DNA of 64,000 nucleotides from an uncultured Bacteroidales bacterium (lineage in GTDB: Bacteria; Bacteroidota; Bacteroidia; Bacteroidales; P3). Each line of letters starts with the position of its first letter. Positions within the stretch are counted from its first letter, which is position 1. Location: NCBI GenBank assembly GCA_900314925.1, contig OMXC01000001.1:56550-120549 (forward strand). The letters run 5' to 3'. Of this stretch, positions 26,964 through 34,849 are shown one piece after another. Under the pieces are notes generated by a model, which made no database searches, was not told the DNA's origin, and worked only from the letters and a program-made list of their open reading frames with translations. The position numbers and the translations under genes were made by a program.

Positions 26964-27829
26964 TTGACGTAGAGCATTTTTTGGGCTTTGCGGACCAGAT
27001 GTTTGTATTCTAATAACACGGTGTTGGTGTCACGTTTTTGTATCAACCGCATCCATGCCAGTTGTAGCTCCTGCTTCAGCACCGAGAGTGTAGACCAGTT
27101 CTGCATCCAGGGCTTCTTCTCTCCTGCATAATGGATGATGGCAACTGATTTTGTGTCTTCGATATTGTTGGTGTAATGGTAGCCAAGATGCTTCTCATAG
27201 TAGTCGGCATAGTAGGCTATTATACCGTATTTCTCTCCCATATCCAGTTCAGGGTGCTGAGGCCAGTCGGAATAGTAGGATTGCAGGATGTCTTGGTCGC
27301 CACAGGCACCCTTTTGTTCAATCACGTCAGGTATCTTGGTTGCAATCTTCTCAACAAGGCCGTTTTGCGGAATGATGGTCATGATGCCCGATGTGAGATC
27401 TATCCAATCTTCGTTTCCGGGGTAACTACGTCCGGCAATCATGGCCGACATATGGGGCATGTTGAAAAGATGATCCAGCGAGTGCAGGATTTGTATGTCG
27501 GCATCAAGGAAGACTATTTTGTCAAACTGCGTAAGACCAAAGATGAGCAGTTTATCAAAAGTGTGACTGAAACGATGGTCGCCTTGAGTGGCATTGTTGT
27601 CAATGAGTTGCTGTGGAATATCAACAGAATGACTATATTTCAAGATGTTGACTCCGCTTTTCTGAAGACTGTCTATGGCCTTTGGTTCTGCAACAACGAG
27701 GTTGTGAGGCAGCATGGCATAGAGAGGGATATGCGTACCAGTTTGCTTAAGACTTAAGTACATGGCCATCAAACCAGGCAAGTAGTTTTTGCTGGTGGCC
27801 ATGGTGACATATGCATAGTTGGCGCTCAT
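26960..27829 (-). CDS. GT8-family glycosyltransferase (glycogenin/LgtC-like)
   Basis: The 289-residue protein has YAYVTMATSKNYLPGLMAM, FDKIVFLDADIQIL with the DXD motif DAD (about 100-106), and a late HYAGEKKPW segment (about 240-249), the GT8 metal-binding HxxGxxKPW. It usually transfers galactose or glucose with retention. ATG 27829 was chosen for its ATGA overlap and because the family start follows. Confidence 0.92.
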   Translation of the reverse strand: MSANYAYVTMATSKNYLPGLMAMYLSLKQTGTHIPLYAMLPHNLVVAEPKAIDSLQKSGVNILKYSHSVDIPQQLIDNNATQGDHRFSHTFDKLLIFGLTQFDKIVFLDADIQILHSLDHLFNMPHMSAMIAGRSYPGNEDWIDLTSGIMTIIPQNGLVEKIATKIPDVIEQKGACGDQDILQSYYSDWPQHPELDMGEKYGIIAYYADYYEKHLGYHYTNNIEDTKSVAIIHYAGEKKPWMQNWSTLSVLKQELQLAWMRLIQKRDTNTVLLEYKHLVRKAQKMLYVK

Positions 27830-28617
27830 CGTGTGAGATGGAATAGTTTCTTGATACGGTAGTTTATTTCTTTCTGCCACGTGCGTTTTTTCATGCGCTT
27901 GCGGGTGGCCCAAATGGGGTAGTCTTTAAGTTCCTCCCAGTCACCCTCGGTGAAGAATTCCTCTACGGGGAGTTCCACACCGCCGTATTTGACCATTAGG
28001 AGGCTGAATACACTCTGGTCGTGGCGATTTTCTTGGAAGTTGGGTACGTTAGGCAGTTTGGAAGGTGAGTCGGTTGCCAGATCGTGGTGGAAGTGCATGA
28101 TGTAGTGCCACTCGTCGATGAGGCGTTGCGAGGCTGGCTTCTTGTGGATGATGATGCAGCCCGAGGCGACTTGGCCGTGGTCCATGTATTTGGGATCGCC
28201 GAGGACGCCGAAATAGTCGAAGAGGTCGGCCTTGGTCCACTCTGCCTCGCGGAAGTGCTGGTCGAAACCCAGGACACCACAAGGACTGTCGGTGACCATC
28301 TGGAGGTACTCTTTCAGTCGCGGTATACCACGAGGATTGAGGGTGCAGCCTGCATCGGCGTAGACGAGATAGTCGCCTTCCTCCATACGGTCCATCACGC
28401 GGCGGATGATATAGGGCTTCCATTGCCAGTAGCCGAAGCTGCGCTCGGGCCAACGGTCTTTGTATTTCTTGTAGTACCAGGGTTCGAGCATGTGCTCGTC
28501 GCCCACATAGATGTGTTCGAAGAAGTGCATCTCTTCAGCCTCGCGCTTGATGCGCTCCTGCGAGGCGTAGCGGCTGTTGGCAAAGGAGACGAAACTTATT
28601 TCATTTTTTTTATTCAT
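27826..28617 (-). CDS. Putative glycosyltransferase, GT-A-like
   Basis: The 263-residue protein starts EISFVSFANSRY. A WQWKPYIIRRVM motif comes next, then GDYLVYADAGCTLN (about 81-94), where the DAG segment sits where a DXD would be. The family occurs in capsule clusters with unnamed transferases. ATGA overlaps exist on both sides. Assignment rests on fold-like motifs and context only. Confidence 0.6.
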   Translation of the reverse strand: MNKKNEISFVSFANSRYASQERIKREAEEMHFFEHIYVGDEHMLEPWYYKKYKDRWPERSFGYWQWKPYIIRRVMDRMEEGDYLVYADAGCTLNPRGIPRLKEYLQMVTDSPCGVLGFDQHFREAEWTKADLFDYFGVLGDPKYMDHGQVASGCIIIHKKPASQRLIDEWHYIMHFHHDLATDSPSKLPNVPNFQENRHDQSVFSLLMVKYGGVELPVEEFFTEGDWEELKDYPIWATRKRMKKRTWQKEINYRIKKLFHLTR

Positions 28618-29324
28618 GGCTGTTTAAGTTCGATGCGGGGCAATGTCAGGGGGGGGGCTCCGCGGCGGACGGTGCCTCCCCAGGCACAGAGGGCGGTGCG
28701 GAAGGATTGTTGTTTGACGATGGTGAGGGTGTCGTCATTATAGGCCCCGTGGGGGTAGGAGAAATGGTGTACGGGATGGCCGAGGAGGGACTCCAGTTCT
28801 TGATGGGATTGTGCTATCTCTTTCTGTTGGTCGTCGAGTGAAAGTGTGTCAAGACGGGGGTGGCTGACAGTGTGGGCACCGATGGTGCAGAGGGGGGCGG
28901 CATCAAGGGTTTTGAGAGATTCGGAGCTGATTCCAAGTTGCTCGTTCAGGTACCACCACATGGGGAGACGGTTGTCGATGAAACCGGTGGTGACATAGAC
29001 GACGAAAGGGACTTCGAGGCGTTTCAGCAGGGGATAGGCGATGTCGTAGTTGTCCTGGTAGCCGTCGTCGAAGGTGAGACAGATATTTTTTTTAGTGGAT
29101 AGTGAATAGTGGGTAGTGAGTAGGGATGAAAGTTCGTCAATGGATATGAAGGTATACCCATTCTGGCGATAGTCCAGTATGGTTTGTTCGAGGAAGTCGG
29201 GTGTGACCTCCAGCTCGCGCTGCGCGGGGTCGTCGCTGCGGTGCTCCACCACGCGGTGCAACATCAGGATGCGCCCCAGCACGGGGTGGGTGAGGTTGTG
29301 GAGTTTGCGGCGGAGGTCAATCAT
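28614..29324 (-). CDS. Polysaccharide deacetylase (CE4/NodB family)
   Basis: The 236-residue protein carries the NodB motif 1 NICLTFDDGYQDN (about 80-92), motif 2 GAHTVSHPRLD (about 147-157), and FSYPHGAYND (about 192-201). It is predicted to remove N-acetyl groups from glycan sugars using a metal. Two oddities are present. A 7-nt-register repeat encodes the loop just before TFDDGY, and a run of nine Gs (C9 in the coding strand) lies twelve codons from the end. Neither disrupts the frame as read here. It starts at ATG 29324 after a 158-nt gap that holds a MITE-like element. Confidence 0.9.
   Translation of the reverse strand: MIDLRRKLHNLTHPVLGRILMLHRVVEHRSDDPAQRELEVTPDFLEQTILDYRQNGYTFISIDELSSLLTTHYSLSTKKNICLTFDDGYQDNYDIAYPLLKRLEVPFVVYVTTGFIDNRLPMWWYLNEQLGISSESLKTLDAAPLCTIGAHTVSHPRLDTLSLDDQQKEIAQSHQELESLLGHPVHHFSYPHGAYNDDTLTIVKQQSFRTALCAWGGTVRRGAPPLTLPRIELKQP
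28649..28657. repeat. G9 homopolymer inside the deacetylase gene
   Basis: Nine consecutive Gs on the + strand (C9 in the gene) lie near the 3' end of the deacetylase frame, encoding the GAPP region. Slippage would alter only the last dozen or so residues and the stop position relative to the next gene's ATGA. Confidence 0.85.
29093..29127. repeat. 7-nt-register repeat inside the deacetylase coding sequence
   Basis: TAGTGGA, TAGTGAA, TAGTGGG, TAGTGAG and TAGGGAT follow one another at 29093, 29100, 29107, 29114 and 29121. They encode the SSLLTTHYSLST-type loop before the catalytic TFDDGY motif, a region that varies in this family. Confidence 0.85.
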
Positions 29325-29374
29325 ATTGTGTTTTTGTGCTAAATCAGAGTATTTATTTCAATTAGATTGTTTTT

Positions 29375-29475
29375 TCTCAATCAGATTTTAAAAGATTATA
29401 AAAGATGGTTACTATTGCTAACAGGTTGTAAAAAATAGATTTTTTCTTTTTAAATCTTTTACAATCTGATTGAGA
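29375..29475. mobile_element. MITE-like 101-nt element with 23-nt terminal inverted repeats
   Basis: The left end (29375-29397) and right end (29453-29475) are inverted repeats of 23 nt with one mismatch, beginning TCTCAATCAGATT. The interior is AT-rich and has no ORF. The ends share CTCAATCAGA with the longer inverted repeats around the GxxExxY gene at 30.6-31.0 kb. It could act as a hairpin terminator instead, but the second copy around a gene favours a mobile origin. Confidence 0.6.
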
Positions 29476-29482
29476 TTTTATA

Positions 29483-30496
29483 TTATTTTCTTTTGAGCAG
29501 CAGGCATTTGGCTATCATTTTGCGGCGATTTCTCTTTGGCAGGGTGGGGTATAGGCCACTGGCGAGGAGGCGGAGGAGCGCGAGGGGGGTGTACTGGGTG
29601 GGGAAGTATGTTTTTTCCACATAGTCCAAGGCACCATAGGCGATATGGGATTTGAACTTGCGGCGCAGGGCATCGTCGGAGTAGTTGCCGGGAGTGTTGC
29701 GGTCGGTGAGCAGTTGGGCGAAGGCCTTGAGGGTGGCGACGTCTTTCCTGGAATCGATTTTGCATGGGACGAAGACATCGAGGAAGTACCGTTTTTCTTC
29801 GTCTGTGAAATCGGGGTTGAGCCACTGGAGCATCTTGAGGCGCACCTCGTTGCTTTTCACGATCTGGGCATCGCGTCGCGAGGTGGAGATCTGGGTGGCG
29901 TGGGTGCGGTAGTGGAAGAGGGTGCGCTGGACGTTGTAGACCTGCGTGACACGGTAGACGTTGGCCCACATCATGTAGTCCTCGGCTGGGAAGGCCTCGG
30001 TGCTGTAGCGCAGGTGGTTGTCGGTCATGACGGCGCGGCGGAACACCGGCACGATGACCGTGCATCCGAAGAGCATCTGGGCTTTGGAGTCCTCGTGGTG
30101 CTCGGGGAAGCGTACCAGCGAGGTCTTGGTGCCGAAGAACTGGAATCCGAAGCTGCAGACTCCCACCTCGGGATGGCTGTCGAGGACACGTATGCCGCTC
30201 TCTAACCAGTCGGGTTCGGCGATGTCGTCGCCGTCCATACGGGCCACCAGCTCGGTGTCGATGATGTCGAGGCCGCGGTTGAGGTTCTCGGAGAGACCCA
30301 CATTGTTGGGGAAGGAGGCGATGCGGATGCGGGGGTCGTCGATGGTGCGCACCACGTCCAGGGTGTTGTCCGTCGAGGCGTCGTCGACCACCAGCAGCTC
30401 GAAGTCGTGGTAGGACTGTCGGAGGACGCTGTGGATGGCTTCCTCGACCCAGGGGGCTACATTATATGTCGGCATCAGCACGGTTACTCTTGGCAT
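29483..30496 (-). CDS. GT2-family glycosyltransferase
   Basis: The 337-residue enzyme has VTVLMPTYNVAPWVEEAIHS, VVDDASTDNT, and LVARMDGDDIAEPDW with the DXD motif DGDD (about 86-92). FPAEDYMMWANV (about 168-179) is the acceptor ED motif. It is isolated by gaps of 158 nt downstream and 83 nt upstream, both filled with CTCAATCAGA-type repeats, so it may have been separated from the operon core by insertions. Confidence 0.9.
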   Translation of the reverse strand: MPRVTVLMPTYNVAPWVEEAIHSVLRQSYHDFELLVVDDASTDNTLDVVRTIDDPRIRIASFPNNVGLSENLNRGLDIIDTELVARMDGDDIAEPDWLESGIRVLDSHPEVGVCSFGFQFFGTKTSLVRFPEHHEDSKAQMLFGCTVIVPVFRRAVMTDNHLRYSTEAFPAEDYMMWANVYRVTQVYNVQRTLFHYRTHATQISTSRRDAQIVKSNEVRLKMLQWLNPDFTDEEKRYFLDVFVPCKIDSRKDVATLKAFAQLLTDRNTPGNYSDDALRRKFKSHIAYGALDYVEKTYFPTQYTPLALLRLLASGLYPTLPKRNRRKMIAKCLLLKRK

Positions 30497-30510
30497 ATGC
30501 TTGTCTATGT

Positions 30511-30578
30511 CTCAATCAGATTTATAACTCAATCAGAACTAAAAGAACAATTAGAATCAGTCTTAATTAGAAAGGTAT
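30511..30578. repeat. Degenerate extra copies of the cassette end repeat
   Basis: CTCAATCAG occurs at 30511 and again at 30528, where the following 29 nt match the left terminal repeat at 30579 in 27 positions. These lie in the 83-nt gap between the GxxExxY cassette and the next GT2 gene. Confidence 0.75.
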
Positions 30579-31033
30579 CTCAATCAGAACTAAAAGAACT
30601 ATCAGAATGATAATTGAGATTTGTGATTTTGTGTATCCCATTTCCGATGCTAAAGTCGTCCGAATTGAAATTGATCAGGTAACCTAATGGTTTGTTTGCG
30701 AGGGTTAAGTAGGTCTGTAATTGTTTGTAGTGAACTTTCTCCAATTGCGATACGGATTTCAATTCCAGTATGATGGTGTTTTCTACAAGAATATCAATTC
30801 GGAAACCAATACCTAAGTTGTTCCCATCGTACATAACATTAATAGGCACTTCTTCTTCGAAATCAAGGCAGGCATTATCGAGCTCTATTAAGAGTGCTTT
30901 CTGGTAGACGGATTCCAGTAGCCCTGGACCGAGAACTTGGTGAACTCGCATAGCGCATCCAATAATATCGTAAGCCAGTGCTTGTTGATTCATGATGAAG
31001 TATTTTCTGATGGTTCTTTTAGTTCTGATTGAG
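30579..31033. mobile_element. GxxExxY gene cassette with 29-nt terminal inverted repeats
   Basis: The left end (30579-30607) and right end (31005-31033) are inverted repeats of 29 nt with a single mismatch, starting CTCAATCAGAACTAAAAGAA. The 455-nt interval holds just one gene, the GxxExxY protein, whose stop codon lies within the left repeat. No target-site duplication is evident next to the ends. No transposase is encoded, so mobilisation would be in trans if it occurs. Confidence 0.65.
30580..30993 (-). CDS. GxxExxY family protein (PD-(D/E)XK-like)
   Basis: The 137-residue protein has the name-giving motif GLLESVY inside HQVLGPGLLESVYQKAL (about 18-34). FRIDILVENTIILELKS (about 65-81) is a D-x(n)-E-x-K pattern of PD-(D/E)XK nuclease-fold proteins. 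The biological role of the family is not established. It is not a glycan enzyme by sequence, although it often sits in such loci. The C-terminal SSFSSD is encoded by the flanking inverted repeat, and the stop TGA is part of it. Confidence 0.88.
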   Translation of the reverse strand: MNQQALAYDIIGCAMRVHQVLGPGLLESVYQKALLIELDNACLDFEEEVPINVMYDGNNLGIGFRIDILVENTIILELKSVSQLEKVHYKQLQTYLTLANKPLGYLINFNSDDFSIGNGIHKITNLNYHSDSSFSSD

Positions 31034-31069
31034 AAAAAAATCTGATCGAGAATTAGCTTCTGCGGAGAA

Positions 31070-31942
31070 TTATTTTCTGGTTGCGCGTAGGAGATTTTTG
31101 AGGTTCTTTTTGGGACGGTAGTAGAGCCAGTAGAAGGAGTTGTATTTGAGGCCGCGACGGAGGGTGAAGTTTATCCGTTGCCATCCGTGCAGGTTGTCGG
31201 CGATGGAGTTGTAGAGTTTCCGCTGCAGGTCGGGGTGGGGGGCGAGGGCGCGGTTGAAGCTGTCGAAGTAGCGCAGGCGCATCTCCACCAACTTTTGTGC
31301 AATCTCCTTTTTGCGGGAGAGGGTGAGGGTTTCGTCGCCGACGCCGGTGTAATAGAGCACCTTGTAAATCTTGCCGATGGGGTACTTGAGCCAGATGCGC
31401 ACCCAGTAGTCGTAGTCCTCGACGAGGAAAAGGGTGGTGTCGTAGTCGCCCACGGTCTCCAGCACCTCGCGTCGGTACATGAAGGCGTAGCAGACGCAGT
31501 TGTAGAGTGGAAGGTGCACCTGGGGGTCGGGGTGGTGGACTTCGTAGAGCTGTTCGCCTGTGGCGAGGCTGAAGGCGGCATAGCAGGCGGTGACGAGGCC
31601 TTTGTCGGGGTTGGCATCCAGATAGGCCACGAACTCCTCGAGCATGGTGGGGGCCATGCGGTTGTCGTGGGAGGTCCAGGTGAGGTATTTGCCTTGGGCT
31701 TCGCGGAAACCGCGGTTCAGCGCTCCAGGCAGTTTGAGGTTGACCTCGTTGTTGATGATGCGGATACGGCTGTCTTTTTCAGCGTACTGCTGCATGATCT
31801 CCAATGAGTTATCCTTGGAACAGTCGTTGACAATGATGAGTTCCCAGTCGGTGAAAGTCTGAGCGATGACGCTGTCGATGGATTGCGCCAGGAAGCCTGC
31901 GCCGTTGTAGCAGGGAAGGACGATGGAGACGGTGGGGGTCAT
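31070..31942 (-). CDS. GT2-family glycosyltransferase
   Basis: The 290-residue GT-A protein has VSIVLPCYNGAGFLAQSIDS, IIVNDCSKDNS, and TWTSHDNRM in place of a typical DXD (SHDN, about 87-93). VEDYDYWVRIWL (about 168-179) is the acceptor motif. The altered DXD still keeps an Asp but lacks the second acidic residue, so metal use may differ. ATG 31942 overlaps the WbsX stop (ATGA). Confidence 0.87.
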   Translation of the reverse strand: MTPTVSIVLPCYNGAGFLAQSIDSVIAQTFTDWELIIVNDCSKDNSLEIMQQYAEKDSRIRIINNEVNLKLPGALNRGFREAQGKYLTWTSHDNRMAPTMLEEFVAYLDANPDKGLVTACYAAFSLATGEQLYEVHHPDPQVHLPLYNCVCYAFMYRREVLETVGDYDTTLFLVEDYDYWVRIWLKYPIGKIYKVLYYTGVGDETLTLSRKKEIAQKLVEMRLRYFDSFNRALAPHPDLQRKLYNSIADNLHGWQRINFTLRRGLKYNSFYWLYYRPKKNLKNLLRATRK

Positions 31943-33033
31943 TTGCAAAAACTATCTATTGCTTCTTTCAAGGCCTGTAGGAATTGATGCCCGTATTTCA
32001 TGTCGGGTTCCATGTAGTTGCCCTCGGCCCATTCGTTCCAGGATTTCAGAAAGACAAAGGAATCCTCGTCGTTTCTGTTCTGAACAAGGCTCAGTATTTG
32101 GGTTGCGTGTTCCTTCAGCAAGTCGGGGGTGTAGTTGTACATGATGAGGCCTTCGCGTCCGGTACGAGGACTATGGTCCCATCCGGAGATGATGGTAGGA
32201 TAGATGCTGGGGTTGGCATCCAGGGAGTTGTAGAAGAAACGCATGGTGTCCTTGAATTCGAAGGCTTTTGGTGGCAGGGTGTTTCCTGTCAGTTTGTTTT
32301 TTATCTTTTGCCCAAATGACATGCGGTGTTTCAGTTTCCCGTAGAAGTCCTCGAGGCGGATGGTTGAGATTGCGTCCATGCCAAGCTGTTGCATGGAGGC
32401 AAGAGTATGTTCGTCGGTGTGCAGGGAGAGTCCGATGAAAATGATTCCGGGTAGACCGTTCTTCTGGGCAAGGGTTTGCCAGAGGTCGACGAATGCTTTG
32501 CAGTCGGGGATGTTTTGGGGGAAGTATATTGTGAAAAGAGGGCATCCGTTCCGTTTGATATACCGTTTGTCGAGGAATGCCGGTAGGACGGAATAGAAAT
32601 GCTCTGTATAGTCTTTCTCGCCGCCGTAGGTTTGTTCGATGAGGACTTTGCGGTTTTTCAGTCCATGGTCAAAACCCTTCCAGGACTCGTTGGCCCAGGC
32701 GAGGCAGAAGGGGAAATCGGGTTCGCCGGAGGAGACAACTTCATTGAAAGGGCGCTCCAGAAGTTGCTTGTTGTTGCCGAACCAGTAATGCCAGTAGCAG
32801 AAGCCGTGGATGCCATACTGTGCTGCCAGGCGGGCTTGTTCGACGCGTGTCTCTGGAACACGGAGGTCGTAGTAGCCTAAATCGGCAGGCACTTTTGGCT
32901 GGTAGTGACCATGAAAGAGAGGCTTGGCCTTGCCTACGTTGGTCCATTCGGTAAATCCTTTGCCCCACCAAAGGTCATTTTCCGGTATGGGGTGGAACTG
33001 TGGGAGGTAGTATGCTAAGACTTTAGGTTTCAT
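31939..33033 (-). CDS. WbsX-type glycan protein (GH99-like domain)
   Basis: The 364-residue protein starts with VLAYYLPQFHPIPENDLWWG and GFTEWTNVGKA, the WbsX family signature. YGIHGFCYWHYWF (about 84-96) and FLKSWNEWAEGNYMEPD (about 327-343) are also conserved. The fold is GH99-like, but in surface-glycan loci these are annotated as glycosyltransferases or glycan-processing enzymes. The direction of the reaction is unknown. ATG 33033 overlaps the preceding stop. Confidence 0.88.
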   Translation of the reverse strand: MKPKVLAYYLPQFHPIPENDLWWGKGFTEWTNVGKAKPLFHGHYQPKVPADLGYYDLRVPETRVEQARLAAQYGIHGFCYWHYWFGNNKQLLERPFNEVVSSGEPDFPFCLAWANESWKGFDHGLKNRKVLIEQTYGGEKDYTEHFYSVLPAFLDKRYIKRNGCPLFTIYFPQNIPDCKAFVDLWQTLAQKNGLPGIIFIGLSLHTDEHTLASMQQLGMDAISTIRLEDFYGKLKHRMSFGQKIKNKLTGNTLPPKAFEFKDTMRFFYNSLDANPSIYPTIISGWDHSPRTGREGLIMYNYTPDLLKEHATQILSLVQNRNDEDSFVFLKSWNEWAEGNYMEPDMKYGHQFLQALKEAIDSFCK

Positions 33034-33884
33034 GAGAAAAACTTTCTTTTTAGGAATCGCCATGGTTTTAGGAGGGAATGACCCAGACGGTATTCGGGAC
33101 TATGCAGGCGGGTATAGAGGTAGGCATCGTTACGGAGACGTTCCATCAGTTCGATAGCATAGCGTGTATGTATTTGTTGCTCACGTTCAGTTAGGTCAAT
33201 TCCTCGAACAACTGGCAGTTGTTCGTGCCATTTCTTATGCCAAAGTTCGATGTTGTTAAAATATGTTTTGTTGTAGGTGCCGTAGCTGTTGTGGATAATT
33301 TCTATGTCAAAGGTCACCATGATGTAGTAGCCTGTTTGGAGAATCTGCATACTGATGTCTGAATCGTAGCAGTGAAACCCCGAGAAGGTTCTGTCGTCGA
33401 AGCGAATGGCACTGTCGAAAAGGCTTCGGCGTATGCACATCCAAAGGCCATCAATGCTGGCTACTTCTACGTTACTTTGCCCATTTGTGTATTCGGTGTT
33501 GCTATAGGGCTGGTGGGAACCATCGGATTCTGTTCGCCATGTTCGGAAAGAGGTTGTGAAACAGGTGGACCATGAGCAAGGACAGTCTGGCATGAAATGT
33601 CCGCCGTCTACACCTAAGGCTCCGAGTTTCTGATTGTCGGCAAAAAGTTTCTCAACCACTATGCCCCAGCCTTTTTTGTGAAATGAGATGTCGTCGTGCA
33701 TGAAACACACGATATCCCCTTTTGCTCTTTGTACACCTTCGTTATAGGCTTGGAAAATATTGTAGTGCCCGTCGGCATTGTCGATGCAAACAACCTCATA
33801 CTCTGCGCCGATGGTGTCTTTAATGTTCCGCGCAAGTCCCAATGCGATCGTGCTGTATCTGTTGCAGATGACGATGGAAATCAT
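33030..33884 (-). CDS. GT2-like glycosyltransferase (Glyco_tranf_2_5 type)
   Basis: The 284-residue protein begins ISIVICNRYSTIALGLARN. It has YNEGVQRAKGDIVCFMHDDIS with HDD as the nucleotide/metal motif (about 47-67) and GFHCYDSDISMQI (about 169-181), the diagnostic FHCYD segment of this subfamily. ATGA overlaps at both ends. The base composition is noticeably more AT-rich than in tnaA or the adhesins. Confidence 0.85.
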   Translation of the reverse strand: MISIVICNRYSTIALGLARNIKDTIGAEYEVVCIDNADGHYNIFQAYNEGVQRAKGDIVCFMHDDISFHKKGWGIVVEKLFADNQKLGALGVDGGHFMPDCPCSWSTCFTTSFRTWRTESDGSHQPYSNTEYTNGQSNVEVASIDGLWMCIRRSLFDSAIRFDDRTFSGFHCYDSDISMQILQTGYYIMVTFDIEIIHNSYGTYNKTYFNNIELWHKKWHEQLPVVRGIDLTEREQQIHTRYAIELMERLRNDAYLYTRLHSPEYRLGHSLLKPWRFLKRKFFS

Positions 33885-34849
33885 TTATTCTGTGTTTGAG
33901 GGAATGAATGCTGTTTAAATATATTCCTTGCTCTCCGACATGAATGCCGTATGGATGCATGCATGTCGTAGAAGGCAAAGGCTATTGCTTTTCCTTTGTA
34001 GGCTTTTCTGTATGTCGGTATGTGAATTAGTGCGTTGAGCCATCCAAAAACTTGATGTTTCATATGGCATCGTAAACGGAGAAACTCAATGTGGCGGATA
34101 TCTTCTTCATTAACCAAGAAACATTTTTCATTTGAGAATGGCATTTCTGGCATTCGATAGTCTCTAAGTAGTGTTTTGCCTGGTTTAAATACAGAAACGC
34201 CTATTTGTTGGTTGTTATGTATGCGGTAGTGCGTGAGGCAATCGGGTAAATAGGAAAGGGTGTGTGAGGCGGCCGCTATTCGTGCAATCATTTCGTCATG
34301 CCAAACGTTGTTGTTTTGAGGAATCCTGTCTTTTAAGGATTTTCTGAAAGCCATTGTGGCTCCAGTGGCATGAGCCCTGGTGCAGAATTCCTCAATCATT
34401 AGCCCCATCTCACATCGTTTGCGTGCCACATCGTCAAAGAAATAGTCCCATAAAGTATACCCATTATTTAGTGGTTCGCCATTGTCACTAATCAATTGTG
34501 CATCGGTGAATACGGCCTCTGTCTGAGTATGATCTATAAAGTATTGGTATAGTGTTTCCACTTTCTTGGGAACCCAGATATCGTCCTGGTCGCTCAAGAA
34601 GATGATGTCGCCATGGCATTCAGCAATTGTCCTCAGAAAGTTTCGTATGGCTCCTAGTCGTTGACCTGTATTCAATAATCGTATGGGTAATCTACCTTTG
34701 TATGAGTTTATGATGCTCAGTGTGGAATCAGTGCTGCCGTCGTCTCCAATAACGACTTCGTCGACGGGCATGCTCTGGATCAATAGAGATTGCAACTGCT
34801 CGCCGAGAAAGTGTTCTCCGTTATATGTACAAAGTGCCACAGAAATCAT
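33881..34849 (-). CDS. GT2-family glycosyltransferase (rhamnosyl/alpha-1,3-type)
   Basis: The 322-residue protein has ISVALCTYNGEHFLGEQLQS, VIGDDGSTDST, and IIFLSDQDDIWVP with the motif DQDD (about 83-95). It has NNVWHDEMIARIAA (about 180-193) as the HDEW-like acceptor motif seen in rhamnosyltransferase-like members. It is AT-rich like its neighbours. ATGA overlaps flank it. Confidence 0.88.
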   Translation of the reverse strand: MISVALCTYNGEHFLGEQLQSLLIQSMPVDEVVIGDDGSTDSTLSIINSYKGRLPIRLLNTGQRLGAIRNFLRTIAECHGDIIFLSDQDDIWVPKKVETLYQYFIDHTQTEAVFTDAQLISDNGEPLNNGYTLWDYFFDDVARKRCEMGLMIEEFCTRAHATGATMAFRKSLKDRIPQNNNVWHDEMIARIAAASHTLSYLPDCLTHYRIHNNQQIGVSVFKPGKTLLRDYRMPEMPFSNEKCFLVNEEDIRHIEFLRLRCHMKHQVFGWLNALIHIPTYRKAYKGKAIAFAFYDMHASIRHSCRRARNIFKQHSFPQTQNK

